The notes under the pieces: generated by a model
What the model was told of the DNA's origin: nothing
Seen by the model: only the letters and a program-made list of their open reading frames with translations
The model's database searches: none
Shown here: one piece after another, positions 33,211-41,499 of the stretch
How the letters are laid out: each line of letters starts with the position of its first letter
Position numbering within the stretch: position 1 is the first letter of the stretch
Made by a program: the position numbers and the translations under genes
Assembly: GCA_002398365.1 (NCBI GenBank)
Contig: DGYK01000064.1
Coordinates: forward strand, 27,963-91,962
Length of the DNA: 64,000 nucleotides
Direction: 5' to 3'
Origin: Flammeovirgaceae bacterium UBA5008
GTDB lineage: Bacteria > Bacteroidota > Bacteroidia > Cytophagales > Cyclobacteriaceae

Positions 33211-33855
33211 CTATTCATTTTCTTTCATCAACGTGCGGATATCTTCAATGATACGATCCATTTCAAACTTGATGGTGCCGTTGTAGACCCCACGAATCCT
33301 TCGGTGTTTATCTATCAGAATAAAGTTTTCCGTATGCAAAAAATCGCGTTGATTGCCATAGAAGCCAATGGAGTCTCCGGCAAAATAGTGTCGCTTGGCC
33401 AAACTATAAATGGAATCGCGGTTCCCGGTGAGTAAGTGCCACTTAGAAGACCGGATTCCTTTTCGATCAGCATATTTTTTTAATACCGAGACACTGTCTA
33501 CGATGGGCAACACCGAGTGCGAAAGCAAAACCACCTCCTCATTATTTTCAAATTCCTTTTGCAGGATTTTCATATTGTCCGTCATCACCGGGCAAATGCT
33601 GACACAACTCGTAAACATAAAATTGGCGACATAGATTTTGCCTTCCACCATTTTCTCCGTCACGGTTTCTCCTTCCTGATTGGTGAATGAGAATGCAGGA
33701 ATCGTGTGAATGGAATCATACGAGGAAGATGAGGGCTCAATCCAACGTGGCGTAAACTCCGGATCATTGTAAAATGGTAGTGAATCCTCCTTGTTGGTTT
33801 GACATGCTACGAGAAGCAAAACGATAATGAAACTATTTTTTATTAATCGAATCAT
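33211..33855 (-). CDS. SCO1/SenC family lipoprotein
   Basis: From ATG 33855 the protein has 214 residues. The lipobox LLVAC places acylated Cys at residue 18. The SCO1/SenC thioredoxin-like domain has the copper ligands FTSCVSICPVMT (CxxxC) and LHTENFIL (His). SCO proteins deliver copper to cytochrome oxidase CuA or act in thiol redox at the membrane. Its start overlaps the YwqK gene by 23 bases, so they are coupled. It is the last of three lipoprotein genes, after YHYH and YwqK. Confidence 0.93.
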   Translation of the reverse strand: MIRLIKNSFIIVLLLVACQTNKEDSLPFYNDPEFTPRWIEPSSSSYDSIHTIPAFSFTNQEGETVTEKMVEGKIYVANFMFTSCVSICPVMTDNMKILQKEFENNEEVVLLSHSVLPIVDSVSVLKKYADRKGIRSSKWHLLTGNRDSIYSLAKRHYFAGDSIGFYGNQRDFLHTENFILIDKHRRIRGVYNGTIKFEMDRIIEDIRTLMKENE

Positions 33856-34423
33856 TCGGATTGAGGCAAAGTTTAACGCCAATTGAACCATATTTTTTTC
33901 CGTTGCGCACGACATAATTGGCGCGCAGCCTTCCATCGGCCCACCACATTTTTTGCGCGCCTTCCTCCTGGCCGTTTTTATAATGAAATTCTTTCGCCAA
34001 CTGTCCGGTGTTGTACCATTCTTTCAATTCACCGGTATAGGCATCATCACTCACTTCAAAAACAAATTTCGGTTTACCATCTTCCCACCAAGCCTGATGC
34101 AATCCCTCTTTTTTTCCTTGAACATATAAGCGTTTTTCAGCTAGCTGACCATTGACATACCACTTGCGTGTGATGCCCTCTTGCACTCCATCAAAAAATG
34201 AAATCACCAAAGCCGTATCTGCAGTTGGATATAATTGAAAAAGATGTCCTGAAAATTTTTTACTGTTATAGAATAGTGTATCCTGATGTTGAGTCAATTT
34301 GTTGTCAGTTGCATCCACCCATTGTGCCGGAATGTGGCGCGCGCTGATTGTTGCTTTCACTTCTTTTTTTGAAGAACAAGCAAACAAACCACACAACATC
34401 AGAATCACTAAGCAATTTCTCAT
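33833..34423 (-). CDS. YwqK-type MORN-repeat lipoprotein
   Basis: From ATG 34423 the protein has 196 residues. The lipobox LCGLFACSS predicts an acylated Cys. The body contains MORN-like repeats: GITRKWYVNGQLAEKRLYVQ, GLHQAWWEDGKPKFVF, GELKEWYNTGQLAKEFHYKN and GAQKMWWADGRLRANYVV. Such YwqK repeats were named after a putative antitoxin, but in Bacteroidota they are usually surface lipoproteins of unknown function. It begins one base after the YHYH gene stop and overlaps the SCO1 start. A longer in-frame start exists but lacks a signal. Confidence 0.85.
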   Translation of the reverse strand: MRNCLVILMLCGLFACSSKKEVKATISARHIPAQWVDATDNKLTQHQDTLFYNSKKFSGHLFQLYPTADTALVISFFDGVQEGITRKWYVNGQLAEKRLYVQGKKEGLHQAWWEDGKPKFVFEVSDDAYTGELKEWYNTGQLAKEFHYKNGQEEGAQKMWWADGRLRANYVVRNGKKYGSIGVKLCLNPNDSINKK

Positions 34424-34424
34424 G

Positions 34425-35186
34425 TTATTGAGAAACCGTTCCGGCTGTTCCGTAAAATCCGGAGCCATTCAAGTAAGGCGCGTCAGCGGTGATGTGATAA
34501 TGATAAATACCACTCGGATATTCGGTAGTTGCTGCGGTGTGGCCGTGATAGGTATCCAAATCAGCCGTCACCAAAGTCTTTCCATTTTCTTCGGGACCAT
34601 ATACCGGGAATCCGTCTAATAAAAATCCAAGCAAGGCCGACTTCGATGCTTTTACAGTAGTGAGATATTTCGGCTCTACGTGATAATGATATTGCCCAGA
34701 GTTTTGCGGATGTCCCCACCACTGATCAAACCCGGCAATTTCATTCGATACAGGTGAACCACCGGCAGCATATTGGTTGAAAAATGGAATACCATTAATT
34801 GAAACACCAATCGGCCCCATGGGTGTGGCTGCATGTGATGAAGCAACTTTTGGATTCAGAGGAATTTTAAAAGTCAATGTCTGCGATGAAATACTATTTG
34901 GATTTTTAGCGAAGGTATATCCTGCATAGGTCGTGCCGCTAAAATTTGCATAGAGTGCATTGTTAGTAGCATAATAAACGCTGGTATGATCGGGAAGTGC
35001 GTTGGTTTTGATGGTGATGTACGTTCCATCCGATGTAACACTAGTGGCACCATAGATTTTTTTGTACACATCGGGCACGGTCGATGATGTGTTCGTAGTA
35101 GGCGTAGGATCGCTACTGCTGCAGGCTATCAGTGATAGGAACGCAAACAAATAAATCGCGGCCATACAGGTTTTTCTGTTTCTCAT
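34425..35186 (-). CDS. YHYH domain lipoprotein
   Basis: From ATG 35186 the protein has 253 residues. FLSLIACSSSDP gives a lipobox. The YHYH core has GQYHYHVEPKYLTT, LLGFLLDGFPVYGPEE, YHGHTAATTEYPSGIYHYHI and ends SGFYGTAGTVSQ. Two YHYH clusters plus HGH and HPQ suggest metal binding. YHYH proteins are found in periplasm or extracellular space; no catalytic role is established. It leads the lipoprotein trio YHYH-YwqK-SCO1. The TTG at 35207 is a weaker start. The 87 bases before it show nothing conserved. Confidence 0.88.
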   Translation of the reverse strand: MRNRKTCMAAIYLFAFLSLIACSSSDPTPTTNTSSTVPDVYKKIYGATSVTSDGTYITIKTNALPDHTSVYYATNNALYANFSGTTYAGYTFAKNPNSISSQTLTFKIPLNPKVASSHAATPMGPIGVSINGIPFFNQYAAGGSPVSNEIAGFDQWWGHPQNSGQYHYHVEPKYLTTVKASKSALLGFLLDGFPVYGPEENGKTLVTADLDTYHGHTAATTEYPSGIYHYHITADAPYLNGSGFYGTAGTVSQ

Positions 35187-35273
35187 ATTTCCAATAGTTA
35201 ATTTCAAATTTTAATGCTTTAATGTTTATACGATTTCTTTATTCTAATCCTTCGTTCGTACCCCTGATTTAAT

Positions 35274-35753
35274 TTAATGTGGTCTATGCTGGGGACCTGG
35301 CTTCGCATTGAAAAAATGGGCTAGCTGTCCAGTCAAATCATTAAAATTATCCAATTGCTCCGGCTTGCAAAGGGCTTTGATATCCTTGAAATGATTGTAA
35401 TGCGTAGTTTCAATTTGTATTTGCAATGATCCTAGTGTGTTAATCAACGAGTCTTTAACGGCACTTTTTTCACTGGTGAGTGATTGATAGAGCGAACTCT
35501 TGGTCGCCTGTATTCGATCATTCAATTCACGAATGGTTTGCCTATGCTGAGCAATTAGTTTTTCATATTCAGCTATTTGTTGTTGATCGAAGTGAAGACT
35601 CTCCACAATCTGATTTTTTGGCTCCATTCTTCCAAAAGGTGGCGGGCCACCAGGCTGGTGTGGTGGTTTCATGAAAAAGAAAAAGCCCACCGTACACACG
35701 TTGATCAGCAACAAGCCAATCACTGCTATCGTCAATAATTTTTCTTTACTCAT
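35274..35753 (-). CDS. CnrX/Spy-like periplasmic metal sensor candidate
   Basis: From ATG 35753 the 159-residue protein has one N-terminal transmembrane helix (LLTIAVIGLLLINVCTVGFF). A Pro-rich segment and an all-helical periplasmic region follow (NQIVESLHFDQQQIAEYEKL, TIRELNDRIQATKSSLYQSL, THYNHFKDIKALCKPEQLDN), with a His-containing tail (GPQHRPH). The helical hairpin and HFDQQQ plus THYNHF resemble the Spy/CpxP/CnrX metal-resistance fold. It overlaps the small membrane protein gene by eight bases, after a sigma factor gene. By analogy with CnrYXH it may sense a metal (inference). Confidence 0.6.
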   Translation of the reverse strand: MSKEKLLTIAVIGLLLINVCTVGFFFFMKPPHQPGGPPPFGRMEPKNQIVESLHFDQQQIAEYEKLIAQHRQTIRELNDRIQATKSSLYQSLTSEKSAVKDSLINTLGSLQIQIETTHYNHFKDIKALCKPEQLDNFNDLTGQLAHFFNAKPGPQHRPH

Positions 35754-36021
35754 TGTAAAAATCATTTTGGTTCGACAAATCCATGGTACTCACTATTTCC
35801 TGAATTTGCGATTTATTTGTGTTAGAAAAACGTAATAATAAAATCGAAACATTCAACGCTGCCACCAGCAACAAACCGCTGCCAAAAGCTAATTTCCAAG
35901 CAGTTGAAGCAGGCATCAGCTCCGCTGAATCCAGTCGCTGCCGGATCCGCGTAAGTATAAATGGAGGCGCATCTACCTTCTGTATTTTCTTTAGCAAGTC
36001 TAGCTTTTGATCGATGTTCAT
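35746..36021 (-). CDS. Small single-helix membrane protein, putative anti-sigma
   Basis: The 91-residue protein has a charged N-terminal cytoplasmic helix (MNIDQKLDLLKKIQKVDAPP, FILTRIRQRLDS). One transmembrane segment follows (LAFGSGLLLVAALNVSILLL) and a short polar tail. It is 31 bases downstream of the ECF sigma gene, the usual place for an anti-sigma factor. Its layout matches CnrY-like antisigma proteins. No zinc-binding or RsiW motif is present. The call rests on position and topology only. Confidence 0.55.
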   Translation of the reverse strand: MNIDQKLDLLKKIQKVDAPPFILTRIRQRLDSAELMPASTAWKLAFGSGLLLVAALNVSILLLRFSNTNKSQIQEIVSTMDLSNQNDFYNE

Positions 36022-36052
36022 AGCTTGATTGATTAGTGATACGATGTTTTAT

Positions 36053-36592
36053 TTAGAATCCTTCGCGGTCTTTTAATTTTTTTTCAATGGTCTGTTTAGC
36101 GCGCTGCAAGAGGGATTCGATTGCCTTCACATTCATTTGCATGATCTCCGCTACTTCCTTTTGAGGACGGTCTTCGATTTTTGTCAGGATAATGGCGGTT
36201 TTTTGATTGTCTGGCAAAGCATAGATGATAGATAACAATTCGTTCAGACTTTCACTGTCTTCCATCGCTACGCCCGGATGTTTCACTTCGGCCATTTCGT
36301 GCAAGGGTTCATTTGAATCGGCATGAAAAAGAGAAGTCATAAATCCGAATCGCTTCTGGGTTCTCTTAGCCTTTAAAAAATCCAATGATTGGTTGATGGC
36401 AATTCGGTAAATCCATGTTTTAAAGGATGCCGCTTCCGGATTGTATTGATCGAGGTGATGATAAACTTTCACGAAAACCTCTTGGGCTACATCTTGGGCG
36501 TCTTCTCGATTGAGCACATAATGCAGGCACACATTGAACACCAGGTTTTTATATTCCTGATAGATGGATTCAAATGCTGATTCGCTTGCCAT
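36053..36592 (-). CDS. ECF sigma factor
   Basis: The 179-residue protein has sigma region 2 (FESIYQEYKNLVFNVCLHYV, DAQDVAQEVFVKVYHHLDQY, SFKTWIYRIAINQSLDFLKA) and region 4 (LPDNQKTAIILTKIEDRPQK, EVAEIMQMNVKAIESLLQRA). No region 3 or extension is present, as in standard ECF sigma factors. It probably drives the two genes behind it and perhaps the lipoprotein trio. It is divergent from the GH-A-like lipoprotein gene. Confidence 0.93.
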   Translation of the reverse strand: MASESAFESIYQEYKNLVFNVCLHYVLNREDAQDVAQEVFVKVYHHLDQYNPEAASFKTWIYRIAINQSLDFLKAKRTQKRFGFMTSLFHADSNEPLHEMAEVKHPGVAMEDSESLNELLSIIYALPDNQKTAIILTKIEDRPQKEVAEIMQMNVKAIESLLQRAKQTIEKKLKDREGF

Positions 36593-36718
36593 TTTAAATA
36601 CTGGTGCGTGAATCTAAGATTAATTAACAAAACAATTCTATTGTGTTAACACTACTGTTTACCGAATTGCACAAATTCCCAGATTAACTATGATCGACAA
36701 AATCGTATTTTTACATTC

Positions 36719-37873
36719 ATGCTAGCACGCTTACCAATAACTCCATTCGGCAACATTAATTGTTTTGTCCGAATCAGTTTCAAATCACTTGCTAAAGCTT
36801 TCTCGTCCTTTCTTCTCCTGTTTCAATTGTGTTTTCTCTGGTCCTGCAAAGAGGAAGCTCCGGTTGCAGCTACCCGAACTTATCGAATGGGTTTTCAAAA
36901 CTCCGCACCTCGCTACGATGACTTTAATTTAGTGTTACAAACAATAGCACTCTGGAGCACACGAGCTGATGCTGCCATGATCACTACCGAAGTGCCGTGG
37001 GATAGTTTGTTGGCCGGTAAAACTCCGCAGCAGTATGTAAAAAATAATTATGTGGGTTTGGTGGAATACTACCGCAGCAAAAAATTCAAGCTATGGATTT
37101 ACATCGATCCGCAAAATGGCTTGAACCGAACTTCGGATGCCAATGCGCTTGCAGCCGTTGGCAAAAGCATCGCACAACCGGAGATGCAAAAATTGTATCG
37201 CAGGTTTGTGGTGGTGATGGATAGTATGCTGCGGCCTGATCATTTGGGTTTAGCTCTCGAAACCAATTTGATTCGCATAGCTGCATCTTCTTCAATATAT
37301 AATGGTGTAAAAAAAGCTGCGAATGATGCCGTAGCCGATGTGCGCGCGATCGACCCGACTGTAAAATTAAGTGTGAGTGTGCAAGCCGATGTGGCCTGGG
37401 GAAAACTATTGGGCAACGGAACCTACGTGGGTATTCAACAAGATTTTGTTGACTTTCCATTTATAGAAGAGTTGGGTATTTCTTCTTATCCTTATTTCGA
37501 CTTTTCAAATCCAGATGAAATTCCAATCAATTACTACGCACGTTTGGTAGAAGGGAAAGCGATGAGCTTGATGATTACTGAAGGGGGATGGACTTCAGCT
37601 TCATTCGAAGGACCCAATCAAAAATTAATTTCAGGAAGTGTTGAAGCACAGCAAAAATATATTGCGCGCCAAAGTCAATTATTAGATGCCGCACCCAGCT
37701 TAGCGTGGTTTCAATTGCCCTTTACAGATATTGATTTGACTAAGATTCCCACCAATGTAGATCCTTCCATTCGATACTTTGCTTATCTTGGGTTGGTGGA
37801 CATCAACCTTCAGCCGAAACCATCTCTTACCGCGTGGGACAATATCTTTCAGCGAAAGCTGGTTCAAAAATAA
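36719..37873 (+). CDS. GH-A clan-like TIM-barrel lipoprotein
   Basis: The 384-residue protein has an N-terminal hydrophobic stretch with lipobox LWSC (C43). The remainder reads like a (beta/alpha)8 glycosidase of clan GH-A: YRSKKFKLWIYIDPQNGLNR, LALETNLIRIAASSS with E181 at the acid/base strand, DFPFIEELGISSYPYF, and MSLMITEGGWTSASF with E288 at the nucleophile strand. It resembles GH53/arabinogalactan galactanase-type barrels in this order, but the usual NE pair is ETN here. No sugar specificity can be given. It is divergent from the sigma gene. Confidence 0.6.
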   Translation: MLARLPITPFGNINCFVRISFKSLAKAFSSFLLLFQLCFLWSCKEEAPVAATRTYRMGFQNSAPRYDDFNLVLQTIALWSTRADAAMITTEVPWDSLLAGKTPQQYVKNNYVGLVEYYRSKKFKLWIYIDPQNGLNRTSDANALAAVGKSIAQPEMQKLYRRFVVVMDSMLRPDHLGLALETNLIRIAASSSIYNGVKKAANDAVADVRAIDPTVKLSVSVQADVAWGKLLGNGTYVGIQQDFVDFPFIEELGISSYPYFDFSNPDEIPINYYARLVEGKAMSLMITEGGWTSASFEGPNQKLISGSVEAQQKYIARQSQLLDAAPSLAWFQLPFTDIDLTKIPTNVDPSIRYFAYLGLVDINLQPKPSLTAWDNIFQRKLVQK

Positions 37874-37901
37874 ACGCCTGACTACTACGTAATCAGGCGT
37901 T
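37873..37901 (-). terminator. Bidirectional terminator between GH-like gene and porin
   Basis: AACGCCTGA at 37873-37881 pairs perfectly with TCAGGCGTT at 37893-37901 around an 11-base loop. On the reverse strand it is followed by TTATTTTTG, fitting termination of the porin gene that ends at 37924. The 3' end of the forward gene overlaps the stem by one base. Confidence 0.8.
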
Positions 37902-37923
37902 CTTATAAAATTGATTCTACTAT

Positions 37924-39216
37924 TTAGAATTTATAAATCACAGCCATGCCTAAAGTAGACTGTGTGTTCTTCGAGAAATTTCCGTCTGAATCCTGAAACT
38001 GCTGAGGTTCATTTTCTCCTAGTGGCCCCGTCATTTTCTGGAAGTTATCAAAGCGGAATTCCGGCTTCAGCGTGAGCTTGCCATCAGCTAAAGCAAAATT
38101 TCCTGTCAATGTGTATGTGCTCACATCGGTTCCTTTTCCATTGGTCAGTAAACCACGTGCTCCGGCTTTGTTATCAAAATATTCAATACGAGTACCCAAT
38201 GAGAAAATGTCAGTGAACTTATATGACACGTATAAATTGGCACCTGACCAATTTTTCGTTTCTGTAAAGTATGTACCTCCTTGAAATTCGCCACTGGCTG
38301 AACCATGCATGGCCCATACCGCAAGTAGCAATCGATCCGTGGCCTGGTAGGTAGCTACCAAATCTAATACACCAAAATAAGAAGTAGTGTCTTTACCATT
38401 GGCACGCGCATTACCTTCGTTTCCTTGAATCGTATTCAAATAAACCGTCAATCCTTTGGCTGGTGTTACCATTAACTGACCGATAAAACTTTTTCCGCGG
38501 TTATTGTCGTTGATGTTATCGGTTCCATTTACCACACCACCCATCAATGTAACTTTATCGCTGAAGGCATACGATGCTTTTAATCCTAAATGATAGAAAG
38601 GGATCCCCGCATTGAAAGTGTTGTTGATGGAGTAATGAAAGTTGAGAGGTGCATCAATCATTTCGTAGCCAATGTGTGTTCCGAACTGCCCCATCGTCAG
38701 TGTTAACTTATCGCTCGGTTTATAATTAATATAGGCTTGCTTGATCATCAAAGCAGAGTACGTATTATTAGCAATCACCGTACCCCATTTGTATCGGAAG
38801 TCACTGCCATAGCTACCGTATTCTACGTTCGGACCGAAGCCAATCTCAGCAACTACCTCTGTATTTTTATAGGCGTAGCTCATACGGTTTAAAAACATAC
38901 CTAATTGAAATTGCCCCACATAGCGATCAAATCCACGGCTAATTCCGGAAGAACCTAAGTTGTTGCGCGAAGCAGGAGCATTTAAGTTAGCAAAGTAGTA
39001 AGTGTCAAAATACCCTGAGTAAGTAAATTTCCCTTTGTCTTCCGGTTTTTCTTCTTCGGCTGCTGCTTTCGCTTCGCCAGCAGTTACAATTTTTTCATCC
39101 GTTGAAACCACGGCCGGTTTTGCGATCGAAGCGGTTAACTCTCCTTGCGCGAGTGCCGAATTTGTTATTAAACTAGACAGGGAAAGGCATAGAAAACCAG
39201 ATAGAATTTTTTTCAT
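37924..39216 (-). CDS. OmpL-like beta-barrel porin next to amt
   Basis: The 430-residue protein has a signal peptide (LSLSSLITNSALAQGE), a Lys/Glu-rich linker (AAAEEEKPEDKGK), and about sixteen antiparallel strands ending in MAVIYKF with terminal Phe. FTYSGYFDTYYFANLNAPAS matches the start of Bacteroidota OmpL-like barrel porins (bbp2). The pairing with an ammonium transporter is frequent in this phylum (from memory), suggesting a role in ammonium or small amine uptake across the outer membrane. It is separated from amt by a GC-rich hairpin. Confidence 0.85.
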   Translation of the reverse strand: MKKILSGFLCLSLSSLITNSALAQGELTASIAKPAVVSTDEKIVTAGEAKAAAEEEKPEDKGKFTYSGYFDTYYFANLNAPASRNNLGSSGISRGFDRYVGQFQLGMFLNRMSYAYKNTEVVAEIGFGPNVEYGSYGSDFRYKWGTVIANNTYSALMIKQAYINYKPSDKLTLTMGQFGTHIGYEMIDAPLNFHYSINNTFNAGIPFYHLGLKASYAFSDKVTLMGGVVNGTDNINDNNRGKSFIGQLMVTPAKGLTVYLNTIQGNEGNARANGKDTTSYFGVLDLVATYQATDRLLLAVWAMHGSASGEFQGGTYFTETKNWSGANLYVSYKFTDIFSLGTRIEYFDNKAGARGLLTNGKGTDVSTYTLTGNFALADGKLTLKPEFRFDNFQKMTGPLGENEPQQFQDSDGNFSKNTQSTLGMAVIYKF

Positions 39217-39255
39217 AATTTTGAATGTGTTTTAATGAACAATAAGCTAGAGCCT

Positions 39256-39282
39256 CCGGTGGGGAATCTCACCTCCCCCCGG
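39256..39282 (-). other. GC-rich hairpin between amt and porin
   Basis: CCGG-T-GGGG at 39256-39264 pairs with CCCC-CCGG at 39275-39282 around a 10-base loop, giving an 8-base stem with one bulged base. No T run follows on the reverse strand, so this is not a classical terminator. It could be an RNA processing site, attenuator or stabiliser that lowers porin expression relative to amt. Confidence 0.45.
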
Positions 39283-39299
39283 GGCGCTTTAGTGATTTC

Positions 39300-40649
39300 T
39301 TAAACGGCCTCTCTCATGGGTTCCATGTCGTAGTTTTGCAGACGTTCTCCATGCTGACTTAAATCAGAACCAATTTTCTTCTCTTCATGACTGATCGTCA
39401 TAGGTGAAAGCAAATCAGTAATCTTTAAGATGATGAATGAGCCGATTACAATAAAGCCAATGGCTAATACCAAGCCAATCAGGTGAATTTTGATCAGGTT
39501 AAATTCGCCAAACAACAATCCGTTTCCGGTAGTATTCGCTGCATTCACTGCCGTGTTTGCCAATAAACCAGTCATCAACATACCTACTGCACCACCCACA
39601 CCGTGGCAAGGGAATACATCCAATGTATCTTCCAAAGAAGTTTTTGATTTCCAATGCACCACTACGTTACTGATTAAGCTGGCAATGGTTCCAATGAATA
39701 AGCTGGAAGGAATGGTAACAAAACCGGCAGCAGGAGTAATCGCTACTAATCCAACTACGGCACCAATGCAAAATCCAAGCGCTGAAGGTTTCTTACCACG
39801 CACTGCATCAAATAAAACCCAGCACAAACCTGCAGCAGCTGAAGCAGTATTGGTAGTAGCAAAAGCGGAAGCAGCCAAAGCACCGGCACTCAAAGCGCTA
39901 CCGGCATTGAAACCAAACCATCCGAACCACAACAAACCAGTGCCCAACAATACAAATGGAATGTTGGCAGGAGCAATTGCCTTTTTCTCTACCGTTTTAT
40001 CTCTTAAATAAATAGAAGCTACCAAGGCAGCAAAACCTGCGGACATGTGTACTACTGTTCCACCGGCAAAATCCAACAATCCAAGTTTAAAGAAGAATCC
40101 TTCCGGATGCCATGTCATGTGTGCCAACGGTGCATAGATAAAAAGGCAAAACAGAACTAAAAAGATGATGTAGGATTTGAATTTAACACGCTCGGCAAAT
40201 GTACCGGTAATCAATGCCGGAGTAATAATGGCGAACTTGAGTTGGAAGAATGCAAACAGCACCAATGGAATGGTGGGCGCGAGTGACCACGGCTTGCCAT
40301 CTAAAACATTTTGAAACATAAAGAAAGATGCAGGATTGCCTATGAAACCTCCGATTGAATCTCCAAAGGCCAAGCTAAATCCAACCACAATCCACAGCAC
40401 GCTCACCACACCCATGGCAATAAAACTTTGCAACATGGTAGAGATGATGCTTTTGGTATCAATCATACCCCCATAGAAATAGGCTAAGCCGGGTGTCATT
40501 AATAATACCAGGGCAGAAGCGGTCAACATCCAGGCAACATCGCCAGAGTTGATTCCTTCTGTAGGTATGGACGCGGGGACTGCTGGAATAAACAGTGCCA
40601 GCACACTGACCGCTATCAGCAGTACTAAGTAGATAACAGATTTTCTCAT
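39300..40649 (-). CDS. amt: Ammonium transporter
   Basis: From ATG 40649 the protein has 449 residues with a cleavable-looking hydrophobic N-terminus and eleven transmembrane helices. Family motifs are clear: LVLLMTPGLAYFYGGMI, IITPALITGTFAERVKFKSY, GGTVVHMSAGFAALVASIYL (first conserved His) and DVFPCHGVGGAVGMLMTGLL (second conserved His), forming the ammonia channel. A longer in-frame start at 40790 would add 47 poorly matching residues. No PII (glnK) gene is adjacent, so regulation by PII must come from elsewhere. The downstream porin gene probably shares the transcript. Confidence 0.95.
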   Translation of the reverse strand: MRKSVIYLVLLIAVSVLALFIPAVPASIPTEGINSGDVAWMLTASALVLLMTPGLAYFYGGMIDTKSIISTMLQSFIAMGVVSVLWIVVGFSLAFGDSIGGFIGNPASFFMFQNVLDGKPWSLAPTIPLVLFAFFQLKFAIITPALITGTFAERVKFKSYIIFLVLFCLFIYAPLAHMTWHPEGFFFKLGLLDFAGGTVVHMSAGFAALVASIYLRDKTVEKKAIAPANIPFVLLGTGLLWFGWFGFNAGSALSAGALAASAFATTNTASAAAGLCWVLFDAVRGKKPSALGFCIGAVVGLVAITPAAGFVTIPSSLFIGTIASLISNVVVHWKSKTSLEDTLDVFPCHGVGGAVGMLMTGLLANTAVNAANTTGNGLLFGEFNLIKIHLIGLVLAIGFIVIGSFIILKITDLLSPMTISHEEKKIGSDLSQHGERLQNYDMEPMREAV

Positions 40650-40880
40650 AAGCTTTGGTTTAAGATTTAGTAACAATAACTTCATAAATATTCGAATAGA
40701 AGGGTAATTTTTAATGCATTTTTCAAAATAAATTACCGAATTCGTTTGAAATAGGGTCATTTTTGAACTGTCTTTCATTAAAAATGCCAAATTTTATAAA
40801 AGCCATGTCATTTTTTTACCCTAATGACCGTTTGCTAGCCATCACTTTAAAATCTACTTTTTTGCCGAAATTTGAGGCCA

Positions 40881-41432
40881 ATGAGGAAGCTGATTTTAGT
40901 GATGTTATTGGGGTGTTCGAATGTGGCTGTAGCCCAGGTAGTTGGAAAATATGATCAGTTTGAGATCAAAGACGATGACATGGTGTGGACCAACACCTAC
41001 TCGCAACTCGGTAACCGTGATAGTGTGCGGGCGGCTGTGGTGCAAATGATCAAATCGAAGTTTTTTACATTCAATGTCATTCGTAACGAAACAGGCTACA
41101 ATGGCGAGATCAAACACTACACTATTAATTGCAAAAAATACGGTCGCTCTTACATCAACACACCGAAGATGTACTGGGAAGGCGAATGGAGTGGAAAGTT
41201 CAAGATTGAAGTGACAGACAATTATTATAAAGTGACAGTGTACGCTCTTTATTATGAAAGTACCCGTCCTTCAGGTGGTTATTACAAAACCCAGGAAACA
41301 GTGAAAGGCCGTTTCATCACAGCCGTTACTAAAAAGAATAAACTAGTCTTCCGCAAACGCGAACTCGCCAACATCAGCCTGATGAGTCTCAGCCTGAAAG
41401 ACGAGTTTAGTTTAATGAGCGCGAAAAAGTGA
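40881..41432 (+). CDS. DUF4468-like exported protein
   Basis: From ATG 40881 the protein has 183 residues. A signal peptide (MRKLILVMLLGCSNVAVAQV) is followed by a beta-rich domain: IKHYTINCKKYGRSY, EWSGKFKIEVTDNYYKVTVY, YYKTQETVKGRFITAV. The mature part resembles the DUF4468 fold seen in Bacteroidota envelope proteins (inference, weak). It stands alone between the divergent amt gene and the convergent prolyl oligopeptidase, with 67 bases downstream holding a terminator. Confidence 0.55.
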   Translation: MRKLILVMLLGCSNVAVAQVVGKYDQFEIKDDDMVWTNTYSQLGNRDSVRAAVVQMIKSKFFTFNVIRNETGYNGEIKHYTINCKKYGRSYINTPKMYWEGEWSGKFKIEVTDNYYKVTVYALYYESTRPSGGYYKTQETVKGRFITAVTKKNKLVFRKRELANISLMSLSLKDEFSLMSAKK

Positions 41433-41446
41433 GATCATAAAAAAAA

Positions 41447-41473
41447 CGTCTGATCACTCCTCGCAATCAGACG
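41447..41473 (-). terminator. Intrinsic terminator for prolyl oligopeptidase gene
   Basis: CGTCTGAT at 41447-41454 pairs with ATCAGACG at 41466-41473 (11-base loop). On the reverse strand it is followed by a run of eight T, so it terminates the leftward peptidase gene ending at 41500. It can also serve the forward gene ending at 41432. Confidence 0.85.
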
Positions 41474-41499
41474 CTTTATCAAATTCTAGCTAATGTATT

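Noticed and set aside
40650..40790. 47-codon upstream extension of amt
   Set aside because: The residues are not membrane- or signal-like and the Amt family start fits ATG 40649.
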